A stretch of 64,000 nt of DNA, from the NCBI GenBank assembly GCA_021740645.1, contig JAIOZL010000004.1, positions 62,001-126,000 on the forward strand. The letters run 5' to 3'. Source of the DNA: Bacteroidales bacterium (lineage in GTDB: Bacteria; Bacteroidota; Bacteroidia; Bacteroidales; JAADJA01). The number at the start of each line of letters is the position of its first letter. The first letter of the stretch is position 1. The translations under genes were made by a program, and so were the position numbers. Shown one piece after another: positions 26,835-36,031 of the stretch. The notes beneath the pieces were generated by a model that was not told the origin of the DNA, searched no databases, and saw nothing but the letters and a program-made list of their open reading frames with translations.

Positions 26835-27751
26835 TGAAATTTTATTCAAGGGGGAAGTTAATGATTTCCGGTGAATACCTTGCTTTGAAAGGTGCCACTG
26901 TGTTAGCTGTACCTCTAAACTTAGGCCAGGATATTTTCATCCTTAATACTACTAATCAATCTGAACTGATCTGGGAAAGTAATGTAAAAGGAGAACCCTG
27001 GTTTAAAGCCAAATTTAGTACACCGTTCATTGAAACCATAGAAACTACTGATAAGCAAGTTTCTCTGAGGCTAAGGGATTTAATTAAAGCATCGATTCGG
27101 ATGAACCCGGGCTTTACCAAAAAACTCAGGGGAATAAAAGTTATAAGTAATTTAGAATTTGATCTGAATTGGGGGTTTGGGAGCAGCTCTTCTTTGATTT
27201 CAAATTTGGCATATTGGGCAGAAGTGGATCCATACAGTTTGCATAAAAAAGTGTCGAAAGGTTCTGGCTATGATGTTATTGCCGCAAGGCAGGAGGGCCC
27301 CTTTCATTTTAAAAAAACCAGGGATGGATATCAGGCGGAAAATGTAAATATTTCTGAACAAGTTACTCGGTATCTTTACTTTGTGTACCTCGGTCAAAAA
27401 AAAGATTCATCAAAGGGAGTTAATGAATTTCTGAAATCCAGGAAAAAATTCCGAAAGGAAATACAATGGATATCAGATTTGAGTATGCACTTAGCCAATT
27501 CAGAACATATTGATGACTTTGGCTTTTATATGAAAGAGCACGAACAAATTATTTCGAGTATACTTCATGAAAAAGGGATAATGGAAACAATCTTTAAGGA
27601 TTTCACTGGAGAAGCTAAATCATTAGGAGCCTGGGGTGGTGATTTTGCCATGTTAGCCTGGACGGGATCAAAAAAGGAATTGAAAAAAAATTTATTGAAA
27701 AAAAATCTTAAAACAATATTCTCATTTGATGAGATCGTAAAAATAGTATGA
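26834..27751 (+). CDS. GHMP-family kinase, candidate phosphomevalonate kinase
   Basis: The 305-residue product has the GHMP fold order: GKLMISGEYLALKGATV at the N-terminus (substrate side), a shortened glycine/serine ATP loop WGFGSSSSLI near 115-124, then KGSGYDVIAA near 140, and AWGGDFAMLAW near 260 as the C-terminal glycine motif. GSGYDV resembles the GSGFDV-type stretch of phosphomevalonate kinases. The operon also has clear mevalonate kinase and diphosphomevalonate decarboxylase genes, so assignment as the missing phosphomevalonate kinase is by elimination. It overlaps the upstream stop by 1 base and the downstream start by 4, so the operon is tightly coupled. The homology alone would not tell a mevalonate from a phosphomevalonate kinase. 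Confidence 0.7.
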   Translation: MKFYSRGKLMISGEYLALKGATVLAVPLNLGQDIFILNTTNQSELIWESNVKGEPWFKAKFSTPFIETIETTDKQVSLRLRDLIKASIRMNPGFTKKLRGIKVISNLEFDLNWGFGSSSSLISNLAYWAEVDPYSLHKKVSKGSGYDVIAARQEGPFHFKKTRDGYQAENVNISEQVTRYLYFVYLGQKKDSSKGVNEFLKSRKKFRKEIQWISDLSMHLANSEHIDDFGFYMKEHEQIISSILHEKGIMETIFKDFTGEAKSLGAWGGDFAMLAWTGSKKELKKNLLKKNLKTIFSFDEIVKIV

Positions 27752-28848
27752 GTTTAAAAAGTACATATTTGGAAAATGCTTCACAGCTTTTAACCCCCAA
27801 TAAATTTGAGGGCTGGAAGAAGTGTGCATGGCGAAGCCCATCAAATATTGCTTTAATAAAATACTGGGGAAAACTTCCCGGCCAAATACCCATAAACCCA
27901 TCTTTAAGTTTTACCTTGAAAAATGCGTTTACGGAAACAGAGGTGAAATATTCCTTTAAAAGAGAAAAAGGGCTTCAGTTCACATTTTTATTTGACCAGA
28001 AAGAGCATCCGGAATTTAAAGTAAGGATTGACAAATATTTATCTTCCTTAATTCAATATATGCCTTTCCTGGAATACCTCAACCTTGAAATAAGTAGTAA
28101 GAATTCGTTTCCACATTCATCCGGCATTGCTTCTTCAGCGTCTGCTATGAGTGCACTGGCACTTTGCCTGGTATCCATTGAAAATGAGTTGTTCGGCACA
28201 CTGGCAGATGAAGATGATTTTTATCAGAAAGCCTCTTTTCTGGCCCGCCTAGGCTCGGGAAGTGCGGCACGTTCAGTTTATGGAGACTTTGTGGTATGGG
28301 GGCATCATAATTTCATAGAAGGATCTTCCGATGAGGCAGGAATACCCTATAATCCGAAAAAAAACAATCCCTTCAATAAATTAATGGATGCAATTTTAAT
28401 AACAGACAGAAAGAAAAAATCAATAAGCAGTTCTGCAGGACATGCATTAATGAAGGACCATCCATTTTCAGGTGCCCGCATCAAACAGGCCGAATTAAAT
28501 TTAATAAAACTGGCCAGGGCCATGGAACAAAAAAATGAAGAGGAATTTATTCAAATAATTGAAAACGAAGCCTTAAGTTTGCATGCTTTGATGATGAGTT
28601 CTATGCCGGGTTATAATTTATTAAATACCGATACCTGGGAAATTATTAATAAAATCAGAAAATACAGGGAAGAAAGCGGAATCATGGTAGGATTTACCCT
28701 GGATGCGGGCCCGAATGTTCATTTGATATACTTTAAAAAAGACAAGAACGAAGTGTTAACATTTATTAAGAATGCACTTCTACAACACTGTGATGACAAC
28801 TATTGGATCGATGATGAAATGGGTAAAGGACCCAAAAAATTAAACTAA
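27748..28848 (+). CDS. mvaD: Diphosphomevalonate decarboxylase
   Basis: The 366-residue product carries the signature of this GHMP enzyme: SPSNIALIKYWGK near residue 28, NPSLSFTL, HSSGIASSASAMSAL near 125 (ATP loop), RLGSGSAARS near 165 with the catalytic arginine region, and TLDAGPNVHLIYF near 310 with the catalytic aspartate. It converts diphosphomevalonate to isopentenyl diphosphate with ATP. It sits third in the mevalonate operon with a 4-base overlap upstream and a 3-base gap downstream. Confidence 0.93.
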   Translation: MSLKSTYLENASQLLTPNKFEGWKKCAWRSPSNIALIKYWGKLPGQIPINPSLSFTLKNAFTETEVKYSFKREKGLQFTFLFDQKEHPEFKVRIDKYLSSLIQYMPFLEYLNLEISSKNSFPHSSGIASSASAMSALALCLVSIENELFGTLADEDDFYQKASFLARLGSGSAARSVYGDFVVWGHHNFIEGSSDEAGIPYNPKKNNPFNKLMDAILITDRKKKSISSSAGHALMKDHPFSGARIKQAELNLIKLARAMEQKNEEEFIQIIENEALSLHALMMSSMPGYNLLNTDTWEIINKIRKYREESGIMVGFTLDAGPNVHLIYFKKDKNEVLTFIKNALLQHCDDNYWIDDEMGKGPKKLN

Positions 28849-28851
28849 AAA

Positions 28852-29835
28852 ATGGTAAAGAAGAGAAGTGACATATTTTATGGTAAGATCATCCTCTTTG
28901 GGGAGTACGGGATTATTTTCGATAGCATGGCGCTGACCATTCCGTTCACACATTTCCATGGGGAATTGAGTTTTAACAACCGGTACAATAAATTCAAATA
29001 TACCGACTTTGATTTTGCCAACAATTCCAACGCACAAATTGAGGCATATTCAGCCTATTTAAGAAAGCTTATCAATGACAAAAAGCTGGACCTTGCATTT
29101 AACTTTGATGCCTTTATTAAAGACCTGGACAACGGTTTATATTTTGAATCCAGCATTCCGCAGGGGTTCGGACTGGGAAGTTCAGGAGCCCTGGTTGCTG
29201 CCCTTTACAGCCAGTATGCACTGAACAAGATCAGTGGAGGCCGTTCTGCGAGCAAAGATGAAATTTTAAAATTAAAAGATATTTTTTCGAAAATGGAATC
29301 GTTTTTCCATGGAAAAAGTTCCGGCATCGATCCGTTAAATTCATACATTCAGTTTCCTTTACTCATCAATTCGAAAACAGATATTGAAACCGTTGGGATC
29401 CCCAGGAATAAATTTAATGGTAATTCCGCTATATTTTTGATCAATACCGGCAAACCAGGTAAAACCGAACCCATGGTAAATATGTTCCTGGAAAACTGCC
29501 AAAAACCAGATTACATTGACGTGATCAACAACCAATACATACCTTTAAATAACAGCTGCATCACCCACCTCATCAATGGTGAACTGGAAGCCTTTTTTAA
29601 TACCCTTGCAAAACTTTCAAAATTGCAGTCTACCTACTTTCAGAACATGATCCCTGCCAATTATATGGAAGCATGGGCCTATGGAAATAAAACCAATGAT
29701 TTTAACCTGAAGTTATGCGGCTCCGGAGGTGGAGGTTATTTACTCGGGTTTACCCCGGATATTAAAAAATCCCAATCCTATTTCAAATCGCAGAATATAG
29801 AGACAGTTACGGTTTATAAGAGTTCGAGGGATTAA
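28852..29835 (+). CDS. mvk: Mevalonate kinase
   Basis: The 327-residue product has ILFGEYGIIFDSMALT at the N-terminus, PQGFGLGSSGALVAAL near 103-118 as the ATP loop, FFHGKSSGIDPLNSYI near 155 containing the catalytic aspartate region typical of mevalonate kinases, and CGSGGGGYLLGF near 290. It phosphorylates mevalonate in the cytosol. It is the last gene of the operon, followed by a strong terminator. HMG-CoA synthase, thiolase and IPP isomerase are not in the window. Confidence 0.88.
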   Translation: MVKKRSDIFYGKIILFGEYGIIFDSMALTIPFTHFHGELSFNNRYNKFKYTDFDFANNSNAQIEAYSAYLRKLINDKKLDLAFNFDAFIKDLDNGLYFESSIPQGFGLGSSGALVAALYSQYALNKISGGRSASKDEILKLKDIFSKMESFFHGKSSGIDPLNSYIQFPLLINSKTDIETVGIPRNKFNGNSAIFLINTGKPGKTEPMVNMFLENCQKPDYIDVINNQYIPLNNSCITHLINGELEAFFNTLAKLSKLQSTYFQNMIPANYMEAWAYGNKTNDFNLKLCGSGGGGYLLGFTPDIKKSQSYFKSQNIETVTVYKSSRD

Positions 29836-29858
29836 TATTCTTTTTATACATCAAAGTA

Positions 29859-29894
29859 AAAGATTGCTGGTGATTTTGACCAACAATCTTTTTT
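29859..29894. terminator. Terminator of the mevalonate operon
   Basis: AAGATTG and TGGT pair with ACCA and CAATCTT around GATTTTG, followed by TTTT on the plus strand. The A-rich other flank makes it usable for the convergent minus-strand gene as well. Confidence 0.8.
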
Positions 29895-29908
29895 GCGGTG
29901 TTTTAAAT

Positions 29909-30382
29909 TTACATTATTCCTCCACTTGCTAAAGTTTCTGTTTTAGAACAAGGAGTGCATAAAGGTTCACAGTATCCTTTGCCATTTACAATTGTCGGGT
30001 GACACCCTAATGCACAACCTGAACAACTTACTGTTAGCCCACCTCCTTCTTCAGTTAGTTGTTCATAGAATTCATTATCAATTAATACTAATGCAATACA
30101 GGCCGAAATTGAATTGTCAGAATTTGAGCACATTAAAAGATATGTACCATCACGACTTTCAACTATTTCAACCTCTGAAATATTCATTTCCGAGCCACCT
30201 TCATTCAAAATAGCTTCCCATTTAGCTTTGAGAATCTTACTATCCATTGTTATTACAGGGACATCATTTTCTATTTCCCCTATTAATGTATTACCATGTT
30301 TTTGAGCAATGCAAGAATAGGACACAAGCATAAGTATTACAACTGTTGTTTGAATGATTGATTTTATTTTTATTTTTTTCAT
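29909..30382 (-). CDS. Small secreted Cys-rich protein
   Basis: The 157-residue product has a basic start and a hydrophobic segment ending SYSCIAQ, giving either a weak lipobox (Cys24) or signal-peptidase I cleavage. The mature part is acidic and carries a run of seven cysteines near the C-terminus: CSGCALGC, then YCEPLCTPC. This spacing suggests disulfides or metal/cluster binding outside the cytosol. I do not recognise the family. It is alone: the mevalonate operon converges on it and a 472-bp gap lies upstream. Confidence 0.65.
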   Translation of the reverse strand: MKKIKIKSIIQTTVVILMLVSYSCIAQKHGNTLIGEIENDVPVITMDSKILKAKWEAILNEGGSEMNISEVEIVESRDGTYLLMCSNSDNSISACIALVLIDNEFYEQLTEEGGGLTVSCSGCALGCHPTIVNGKGYCEPLCTPCSKTETLASGGIM

Positions 30383-30854
30383 TGTTTCGAAATTAAATTA
30401 TTAATTTAATTTTTTTACAACCCCTTTTCGCAGAAGGGTTATGTCCAAACATAAGCAGGGTTTTGTGTTTGGCTTTTTTATTTGAACTTTATAAGTACAA
30501 ATGAAATACCTGAATTAATTATTCTATAATTATTACATACATTCATTCCTCGAAACATTAAATTTATTAATAGAAATATGGGTTATCATCCATTTTGGAA
30601 TTTGACTTATCGAATGTAAAAAAAAAAGATAAATTCAAATTATTTTTTATTATTTAAAATCATCCCTTAATTTTGTTGCCATAAAATATTGAACAGAAAT
30701 GATTTTATTTCTTCAGTATATTCACTCCCACCTTTACCTGAATATCAAACGCAGGGACGAGTTTAATTTCAGATTCTAGATTTACGAAATCGGAAAAAAA
30801 TTTCATTGACCAAAAGTCTAATAATCTAATATCTAATAATCTAAAATCTAATCC
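30383..30854. other. 472-bp intergenic region upstream of tryptophanase
   Basis: No gene is seen. It holds two hairpins near the minus-strand gene: AACCC/GGGTT at 30419-30440, and CCAAACA/TGTTTGG at 30445-30472 followed on the plus strand by CTTTTTT. The rest is AT-rich, with a short tandem repeat at 30817-30852 just before the tnaA start. No TnaC-like leader peptide was recognised. Confidence 0.5.
30817..30852. repeat. TCTAATAATCTAA tandem repeat before tnaA
   Basis: The unit TCTAATAATCTAA occurs twice and a third partial TCTAA follows, ending three bases before the tnaA ATG. It occupies the likely leader or ribosome-binding area. Confidence 0.65.
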
Positions 30855-32231
30855 ATGAACCTTCCGTTTGCAGAATCCTATAAAATAAAAATGGTGGAGA
30901 GCATCCGCCGAAGCACAAAAGAAGAAAGGCTAAAATGGCTGAAAGAAGCTTATTACAATGTGTTTAACCTCCGTAGCGAATATGTCTATATCGACCTTTT
31001 GACCGATTCAGGCACTGGTGCCATGAGCGATAAACAATGGGCCGAAATAATGATCGGGGATGAAAGTTATGCAGGGGCATCTTCATACCTCAAGATGAAA
31101 GCCGTAATTAAAGAGCTGTTTGGTTTCAATGATTTTTTGCCCACCCACCAGGGGCGTGCTGCCGAAAACGTTTTGTTTTCCCTGTTGGTAAAAAAAGGGG
31201 ATATCGTTCCGGGTAATTCCCATTTCGATACCACAAAAGGGCATATCGAATTCCGGCATGCTAAGGCCATTGATTGTACCATTGATGAGGCTTTTGACCC
31301 TACACTGGATTATCCATTTAAAGGCAACCTCGACCTGAATAAACTAGAAAAAGTACTTCAGTCTAATCCCATCGAAAAAATACCAATGGTCGTTGTTACG
31401 GTTACTTGTAATACTTCGGGTGGGCAACCGGTTTCCATGCAAAACCTGAAGGATGTTAATGCCCTGGCCCACAAATACGGCACGAAGGTAATTTTTGACT
31501 CGGCCCGTTTTGCTGAAAATGCATACTTCATTAAAATCAGGGAAAAAGGCTATGAGGATAAAACCATTAAGGAGATTGTAAAAGAAATGTATTCGTATGC
31601 CGACGGCATGACCATGAGTAGTAAAAAAGATGCCATCGTAAACATGGGTGGTTTTATTGGATTCAGGGATCGGAAAATGTATGAAGAGGCCAGTGTTTAT
31701 AACATCATGTTTGAAGGGTTTGTAACCTATGGCGGAATGAGTGGCCGCGACATGAATGCCCTCACGCAGGGATTACTGGAAGGAACGGAATTTGATTACC
31801 TCGAAACCCGAATTAAACAAGTGGAATACCTGGGCGAAAAGATAAAAAGTGCCGGCATTCCTTTAATGCAGCCATTTGGTGGTCATGCAATTTTTATTGA
31901 TGCGAAAAAGTTTTTTCCCCATATCCCAAAGGAAGAATACATTGCCCAAACCCTGGTTACAGAAATTTACCTCGAAGGAGGCGTTCGGGCTGTAGAGATT
32001 GGCACCTTGCTGGCTGATCGTGACCCCGAAACAAGAGAAAATCGCTACCCGGCTTTGGAGTTGGTGAGGCTGGCTATTCCCCGAAGGGTTTATACCAATA
32101 GCCATATGGATTACATAGCTGCCACGGTCGCCAATGTTTTTGAACGAAGGGAGACCATTACAAGGGGATTAAAGATCCTTCGCGAAGCTCCCATTATGAG
32201 GCATTTTACAGTGGAATTGGAGAAAATTTAG
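30855..32231 (+). CDS. tnaA: Tryptophanase (tryptophan indole-lyase)
   Basis: The 458-residue product matches PLP-dependent beta-eliminating lyases over its length: YIDLLTDSGTGAMS, LPTHQGRAAENV, DSARFAENAYFIK, and MSSKKDAIVNMGGF with the PLP lysine. The C-terminal motif VRAVEIGTLLADRDP fits tryptophanase better than tyrosine phenol-lyase, which has a different sequence there, and RHFTVEL ends the protein as in TnaA. It cleaves tryptophan to indole, pyruvate and ammonia; pyruvate could enter the PFOR reaction. No tryptophan permease adjoins. A tandem repeat sits directly before the start. Confidence 0.88.
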   Translation: MNLPFAESYKIKMVESIRRSTKEERLKWLKEAYYNVFNLRSEYVYIDLLTDSGTGAMSDKQWAEIMIGDESYAGASSYLKMKAVIKELFGFNDFLPTHQGRAAENVLFSLLVKKGDIVPGNSHFDTTKGHIEFRHAKAIDCTIDEAFDPTLDYPFKGNLDLNKLEKVLQSNPIEKIPMVVVTVTCNTSGGQPVSMQNLKDVNALAHKYGTKVIFDSARFAENAYFIKIREKGYEDKTIKEIVKEMYSYADGMTMSSKKDAIVNMGGFIGFRDRKMYEEASVYNIMFEGFVTYGGMSGRDMNALTQGLLEGTEFDYLETRIKQVEYLGEKIKSAGIPLMQPFGGHAIFIDAKKFFPHIPKEEYIAQTLVTEIYLEGGVRAVEIGTLLADRDPETRENRYPALELVRLAIPRRVYTNSHMDYIAATVANVFERRETITRGLKILREAPIMRHFTVELEKI

Positions 32232-32253
32232 AAATTGAGATTAATAAATTTTT

Positions 32254-32261
32254 TAAATTTG
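32254..32261 (+). promoter_or_regulatory. -7 box TAAATTTG upstream of the first PiT gene
   Basis: A perfect TAnnTTTG lies 63 bp before the start codon; the -33 position (about 32228) reads TTTA. Moderate promoter candidate. Confidence 0.35.
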
Positions 32262-32324
32262 TGATCATTGGAATTGAGAGTTCCTCATTGAGATTTTAAA
32301 GGATTCCTTTAATAAAGAAATATT

Positions 32325-34655
32325 ATGGATAATATTTACCTGATCTTTGTCATCGTTCTTTTAATTCTTGCGGTATCAGATTTAATTGTGGGTGTAAGCA
32401 ATGATGCTGTAAATTTTCTTAATTCCGCCATTGGGGCAAAAGCAGCTTCGTTTAAAGTGATCATGATGGTAGCTGCAGTTGGAATAATTTTCGGTGCCAC
32501 ATTTTCAAGCGGGATGATGGAAGTTGCCAGGAAAGGAATTTTTAATCCCTCCTACTTTTACTTTTCTGAGATAATTTTAATTTTCCTGGCTGTAATGATC
32601 ACGGACGTTATCCTTCTGGATGGGTTCAATACATTTGGTATGCCTACCTCCACCACCGTTTCCATTGTCTTTGAATTATTAGGTGCCGCTGTAGGTGTAG
32701 CATTGATCAAAATTGGAACTACAGATCAGGTGATCAAACTAGAAAGTGGAATAGAAAAAGTGGCTGAGTTAAGCGATTATATTAATTCAGATAAAGCCTT
32801 ACTTATTATATCCGGCATTTTGCTTTCTGTAGTTATAGCCTTTACTGCGGGTACACTCATTCAATACTTGAGCCGTTTACTTTTCACCTTTAAATACGAG
32901 AAAAACTTAAAATATTTCGGGGCCCTTTGGGGTGGACTGGCAATTACTTCAATTACCTATTTTATCCTGATTAAAGGACTCAAGGGGTCGGCCTATGCTA
33001 GTTACACCATGCCGGATGGGTTGGAATTAAAAGAATGGGTACAATTTCACAGCTTTTCTATTCTTTTATATTGCTTCATGGCCTGGGTTATAATACTTCA
33101 ACTTTTGAACTTTATTAAAAAGTTCGATATTCTCAAATTTGTTGTGCTGGTAGGAACTTTTGCACTGGCTATGGCATTTGCAGGAAACGACCTGGTAAAC
33201 TTTATTGGAGTTCCCCTGGCCGGTTACCACGCTTTTAAGGATTTTATATCGATGGGCGTACCTGCTGAAGAAGCGCTGATGACCTCTTTATCTGGAAAAG
33301 TTGAAACACCTTTTGTTTTTCTTCTTATGGCTGGTGCCATCATGGTCGTTACACTATGGACTTCAAAGAAGGCTAAATCTGTGGTTAAGACTTCACTTGA
33401 TCTTGGACGGCAGGAAGAGGGTTACGAACGTTTCAGTTCTTCGCTTGTTTCAAGGATCATTGTTAGAAGTAATACAAATGTGGCTAATTTTTTTAAATCA
33501 AAAATATCCAAAAGCTTTCTGGATAAAATCGATAAACGATTTGATCAGAATCCATTTAAAGAAAAGCAAATCGCCCTAGGTGCTGATGCCCCGGCTTTTG
33601 ACATGATCAGGGCATCCGTTACCCTTGTGGTAGCCAGTATTCTTATATCTTTTGCCACTTCATTAAAACTTCCACTTTCTACTACCTATGTTACCTTTAT
33701 GGTGGCAATGGGAACCTCTTTGGCTGATCGCGCCTGGGGATCAGAAAGTGCAGTTTATCGTGTAACAGGTGTAATTTCAGTGATTGGCGGGTGGTTTTTT
33801 ACTGCACTTTCGGCATTCCTATCTGCATTTGTCTTGGCCATATTGTTTAGCTACTTCGGATTTCCAGCCGTATTTATCCTGGTGGCAATAGCCGGGTTTA
33901 CTATTTATCGAACCCATTTTTTACATAAAAAAAGGGTGCAAAATACAGAAATCGATAGCGGTGAACTGGGAGATGAAATTTTAACCAACCAAAAGATTAT
34001 TGATAAATCATCCAAAAATGTCATCCGGACATTAAGCAGGATCAGTACTTCGCTCAACCAGGCTGTTTTATATTTTGAAAAACAGGATTTGAAAAGGTTA
34101 AAATCCACCTTCACTGAATTTGAGAAGGTAAACATCAATACCAAAGCCCTGAAGGATAATGTTAGTAAAACCATAACCAAACTGGAAGAAAGTGAAATTG
34201 AGTCAGGGCATTATTACGTTCAGGTAGTAGGTTATTTGCGTGAGATTGCCCATTCAGCTAATTTTATTATTCAACCGGCAATGAAGCACCTGGCCAATTC
34301 ACATAAAGCACTATTGTCAGAACAGTTTGAAGAATTGTCTGAAATTCAATCCAGGGTGAAAGACTTAATCATGGAGGTAAATCTGATCATGAAAAGCCAT
34401 AATTACTCGAAACTTGATAAAGTGATTGAAGAACAAACTGAAACTTTAAAATTAATTAAAACCATCCGAAAGAACCAGGTGAAAAGAATCAAGGAAGATG
34501 CAATCGGGACCAGGAATAGTATGCTTATATTTAATATTCTTGAGGAGTACAAGAACATTATCTTATACATTGTGAATCTGTTAAAATCGCAACGCGACTT
34601 TACCAACTACATAAATGGTGAGGAGGAAGGTCAGTTGGATGAATTACAAAACTAA
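32325..34655 (+). CDS. PiT phosphate transporter fused to a PhoU-like domain (copy 1)
   Basis: The 776-residue product has an N-terminal PiT transporter: VGVSNDAVNFLNSAIG near residue 23 and FAGNDLVNFIGVPLAG near 285 are the paired GANDVAN-type motifs of this family, with about ten membrane helices up to residue about 525. A soluble helical tail (about 545-765) resembles PhoU/DUF47 accessory proteins, which in other bacteria are separate genes beside PiT. It should import inorganic phosphate with a cation. The paralog at 37217 has the same architecture. The 3' end is 3 bp from a convergent lipoprotein gene. Fusion to the PhoU-like tail suggests built-in regulation (inference). Confidence 0.9.
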   Translation: MDNIYLIFVIVLLILAVSDLIVGVSNDAVNFLNSAIGAKAASFKVIMMVAAVGIIFGATFSSGMMEVARKGIFNPSYFYFSEIILIFLAVMITDVILLDGFNTFGMPTSTTVSIVFELLGAAVGVALIKIGTTDQVIKLESGIEKVAELSDYINSDKALLIISGILLSVVIAFTAGTLIQYLSRLLFTFKYEKNLKYFGALWGGLAITSITYFILIKGLKGSAYASYTMPDGLELKEWVQFHSFSILLYCFMAWVIILQLLNFIKKFDILKFVVLVGTFALAMAFAGNDLVNFIGVPLAGYHAFKDFISMGVPAEEALMTSLSGKVETPFVFLLMAGAIMVVTLWTSKKAKSVVKTSLDLGRQEEGYERFSSSLVSRIIVRSNTNVANFFKSKISKSFLDKIDKRFDQNPFKEKQIALGADAPAFDMIRASVTLVVASILISFATSLKLPLSTTYVTFMVAMGTSLADRAWGSESAVYRVTGVISVIGGWFFTALSAFLSAFVLAILFSYFGFPAVFILVAIAGFTIYRTHFLHKKRVQNTEIDSGELGDEILTNQKIIDKSSKNVIRTLSRISTSLNQAVLYFEKQDLKRLKSTFTEFEKVNINTKALKDNVSKTITKLEESEIESGHYYVQVVGYLREIAHSANFIIQPAMKHLANSHKALLSEQFEELSEIQSRVKDLIMEVNLIMKSHNYSKLDKVIEEQTETLKLIKTIRKNQVKRIKEDAIGTRNSMLIFNILEEYKNIILYIVNLLKSQRDFTNYINGEEEGQLDELQN

Positions 34656-34658
34656 ATC

Positions 34659-36014
34659 TTATTCTGCTATCCATCCCGACTGATGAATTAGTGTCCAGTT
34701 TCTGGTCCAGTTATCATAAAGGAAAGCCCCTTTAAAATCAACTTCATAAAACCAGCTATCTGGGAATGTTGCCAGGTCGTCACTTATATTTCCTGACGGG
34801 AGGACGTTGATTGAAGCCACATTTATTTCTATTCCAGGGTCTGAAACATCATTGGAGGCTTCAGCAAAGTAATTTTCAAAAAGAATATTTTGATTGGAAA
34901 CATCTACGCCGCTTTCGGCAGAAACTTTAAATATATTTAATGAAGTATTTTCAGCCACATCCCAAAATATATTGTTTTTTACTTCAAGGTTGCCAATTTC
35001 GAATTGATAGAAACAATCGTTATAGTTTTCCTTATACTGGATATATATCCCTTGATTTTGGTTAACAAATATTGAATTAGCAAACCGCCCCCCGGCATTT
35101 CTGCCAAGTTTAATCAACTGATTGCTTATTCCCGATCCCCTGCCGATAAAGGTTCCATTATAAATTTCAGGGATAGAATAAGGAAGGCCTAATTCAGGGT
35201 CAATCCCACCATCCCCTTCAATCAACAAATCTCCTTCAGAAGGATCCTGAATACCCAGCCAGAATTGCCCTTTGCCGGTGTATCCCAGATCGTAATCAAA
35301 AGCATCATCTGCATTAAAAGCTGAAACAATGTTCCTGCAATTGACACTTCCGCCGAAAAATTCAATGCCATCATCATAATTTGAAATCACTTCAATATAT
35401 TCTACCACAGTGGCATTTCCTACCCCACCAAACGTGAGCCCGTTTATTTCATTTCCACTCCCAATATTGGTCCCTCCATGCCTGATAGAAATATATTTTA
35501 AGATTCCTGAATCATCAGATTCGTTGTTCCCACCATAAATTCCACGGGGTTCAAAAATCGGGATACCTTCAATATGTGCTTCATTGTTTTCATTATTAAG
35601 CGGGGCATTCCCTAAAACAATAACACCACCCCATAGTCCTTTGGCAAACAGAGGTACCGATCCTTCCAGGTCATCCCCTTCACACGTAAATATAATGGGG
35701 TTAACAGAAGTTCCTTCGGCCATGATCTTAGCTCCCCGCGCAACAATCAATGCGCTGGCATTCTCGCCCTGGCCCGTTTTCGCCCTGATCACCGTTCCGG
35801 CCTCGATGGTTAAAACCTGGCCATCATTCACAAACACAAAACCATCCAGAAGATATTCCTTATTCGAAGTCCAGGTAACTGTTCCCGTTCCTGATCCATT
35901 ATCGCTAATCGTTTCGGATCCGGCAGATATCGTGTATTCACTTTTTCTATCGCATGAAAATTGAAAAAATGAAAGCATTAACAAGGATATTATAATTGAA
36001 TGAACTCTTTTCAT
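34659..36014 (-). CDS. Beta-helix-like outer surface lipoprotein, phosphate-cluster associated
   Basis: The 451-residue product has a signal peptide with lipobox (FQFSC, Cys21). The mature part has repeating short strands with Gly/Asn turns (DGFVFVNDGQVLTIEAGTV, GLWGGVIVLG, YISIRHGG, DDGIEFFGG), typical of a right-handed beta-helix. No catalytic motif is visible. Relatives are often mislabelled multidrug transporters. It is 17 bp downstream of the porin gene in the same transcript and lies between two PiT transporters, so I infer a role in phosphate scavenging, for example binding a phosphorylated polymer or helping the porin. Confidence in the fold is moderate; function is unknown. Confidence 0.7.
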   Translation of the reverse strand: MKRVHSIIISLLMLSFFQFSCDRKSEYTISAGSETISDNGSGTGTVTWTSNKEYLLDGFVFVNDGQVLTIEAGTVIRAKTGQGENASALIVARGAKIMAEGTSVNPIIFTCEGDDLEGSVPLFAKGLWGGVIVLGNAPLNNENNEAHIEGIPIFEPRGIYGGNNESDDSGILKYISIRHGGTNIGSGNEINGLTFGGVGNATVVEYIEVISNYDDGIEFFGGSVNCRNIVSAFNADDAFDYDLGYTGKGQFWLGIQDPSEGDLLIEGDGGIDPELGLPYSIPEIYNGTFIGRGSGISNQLIKLGRNAGGRFANSIFVNQNQGIYIQYKENYNDCFYQFEIGNLEVKNNIFWDVAENTSLNIFKVSAESGVDVSNQNILFENYFAEASNDVSDPGIEINVASINVLPSGNISDDLATFPDSWFYEVDFKGAFLYDNWTRNWTLIHQSGWIAE

Positions 36015-36031
36015 GGGTGATGTTTTAGGCT

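Noticed and set aside
30383..30854. TnaC-type leader peptide or riboswitch before tryptophanase
   Set aside because: No short Trp-containing frame followed by a boxA-like stretch and no known riboswitch core was recognised.
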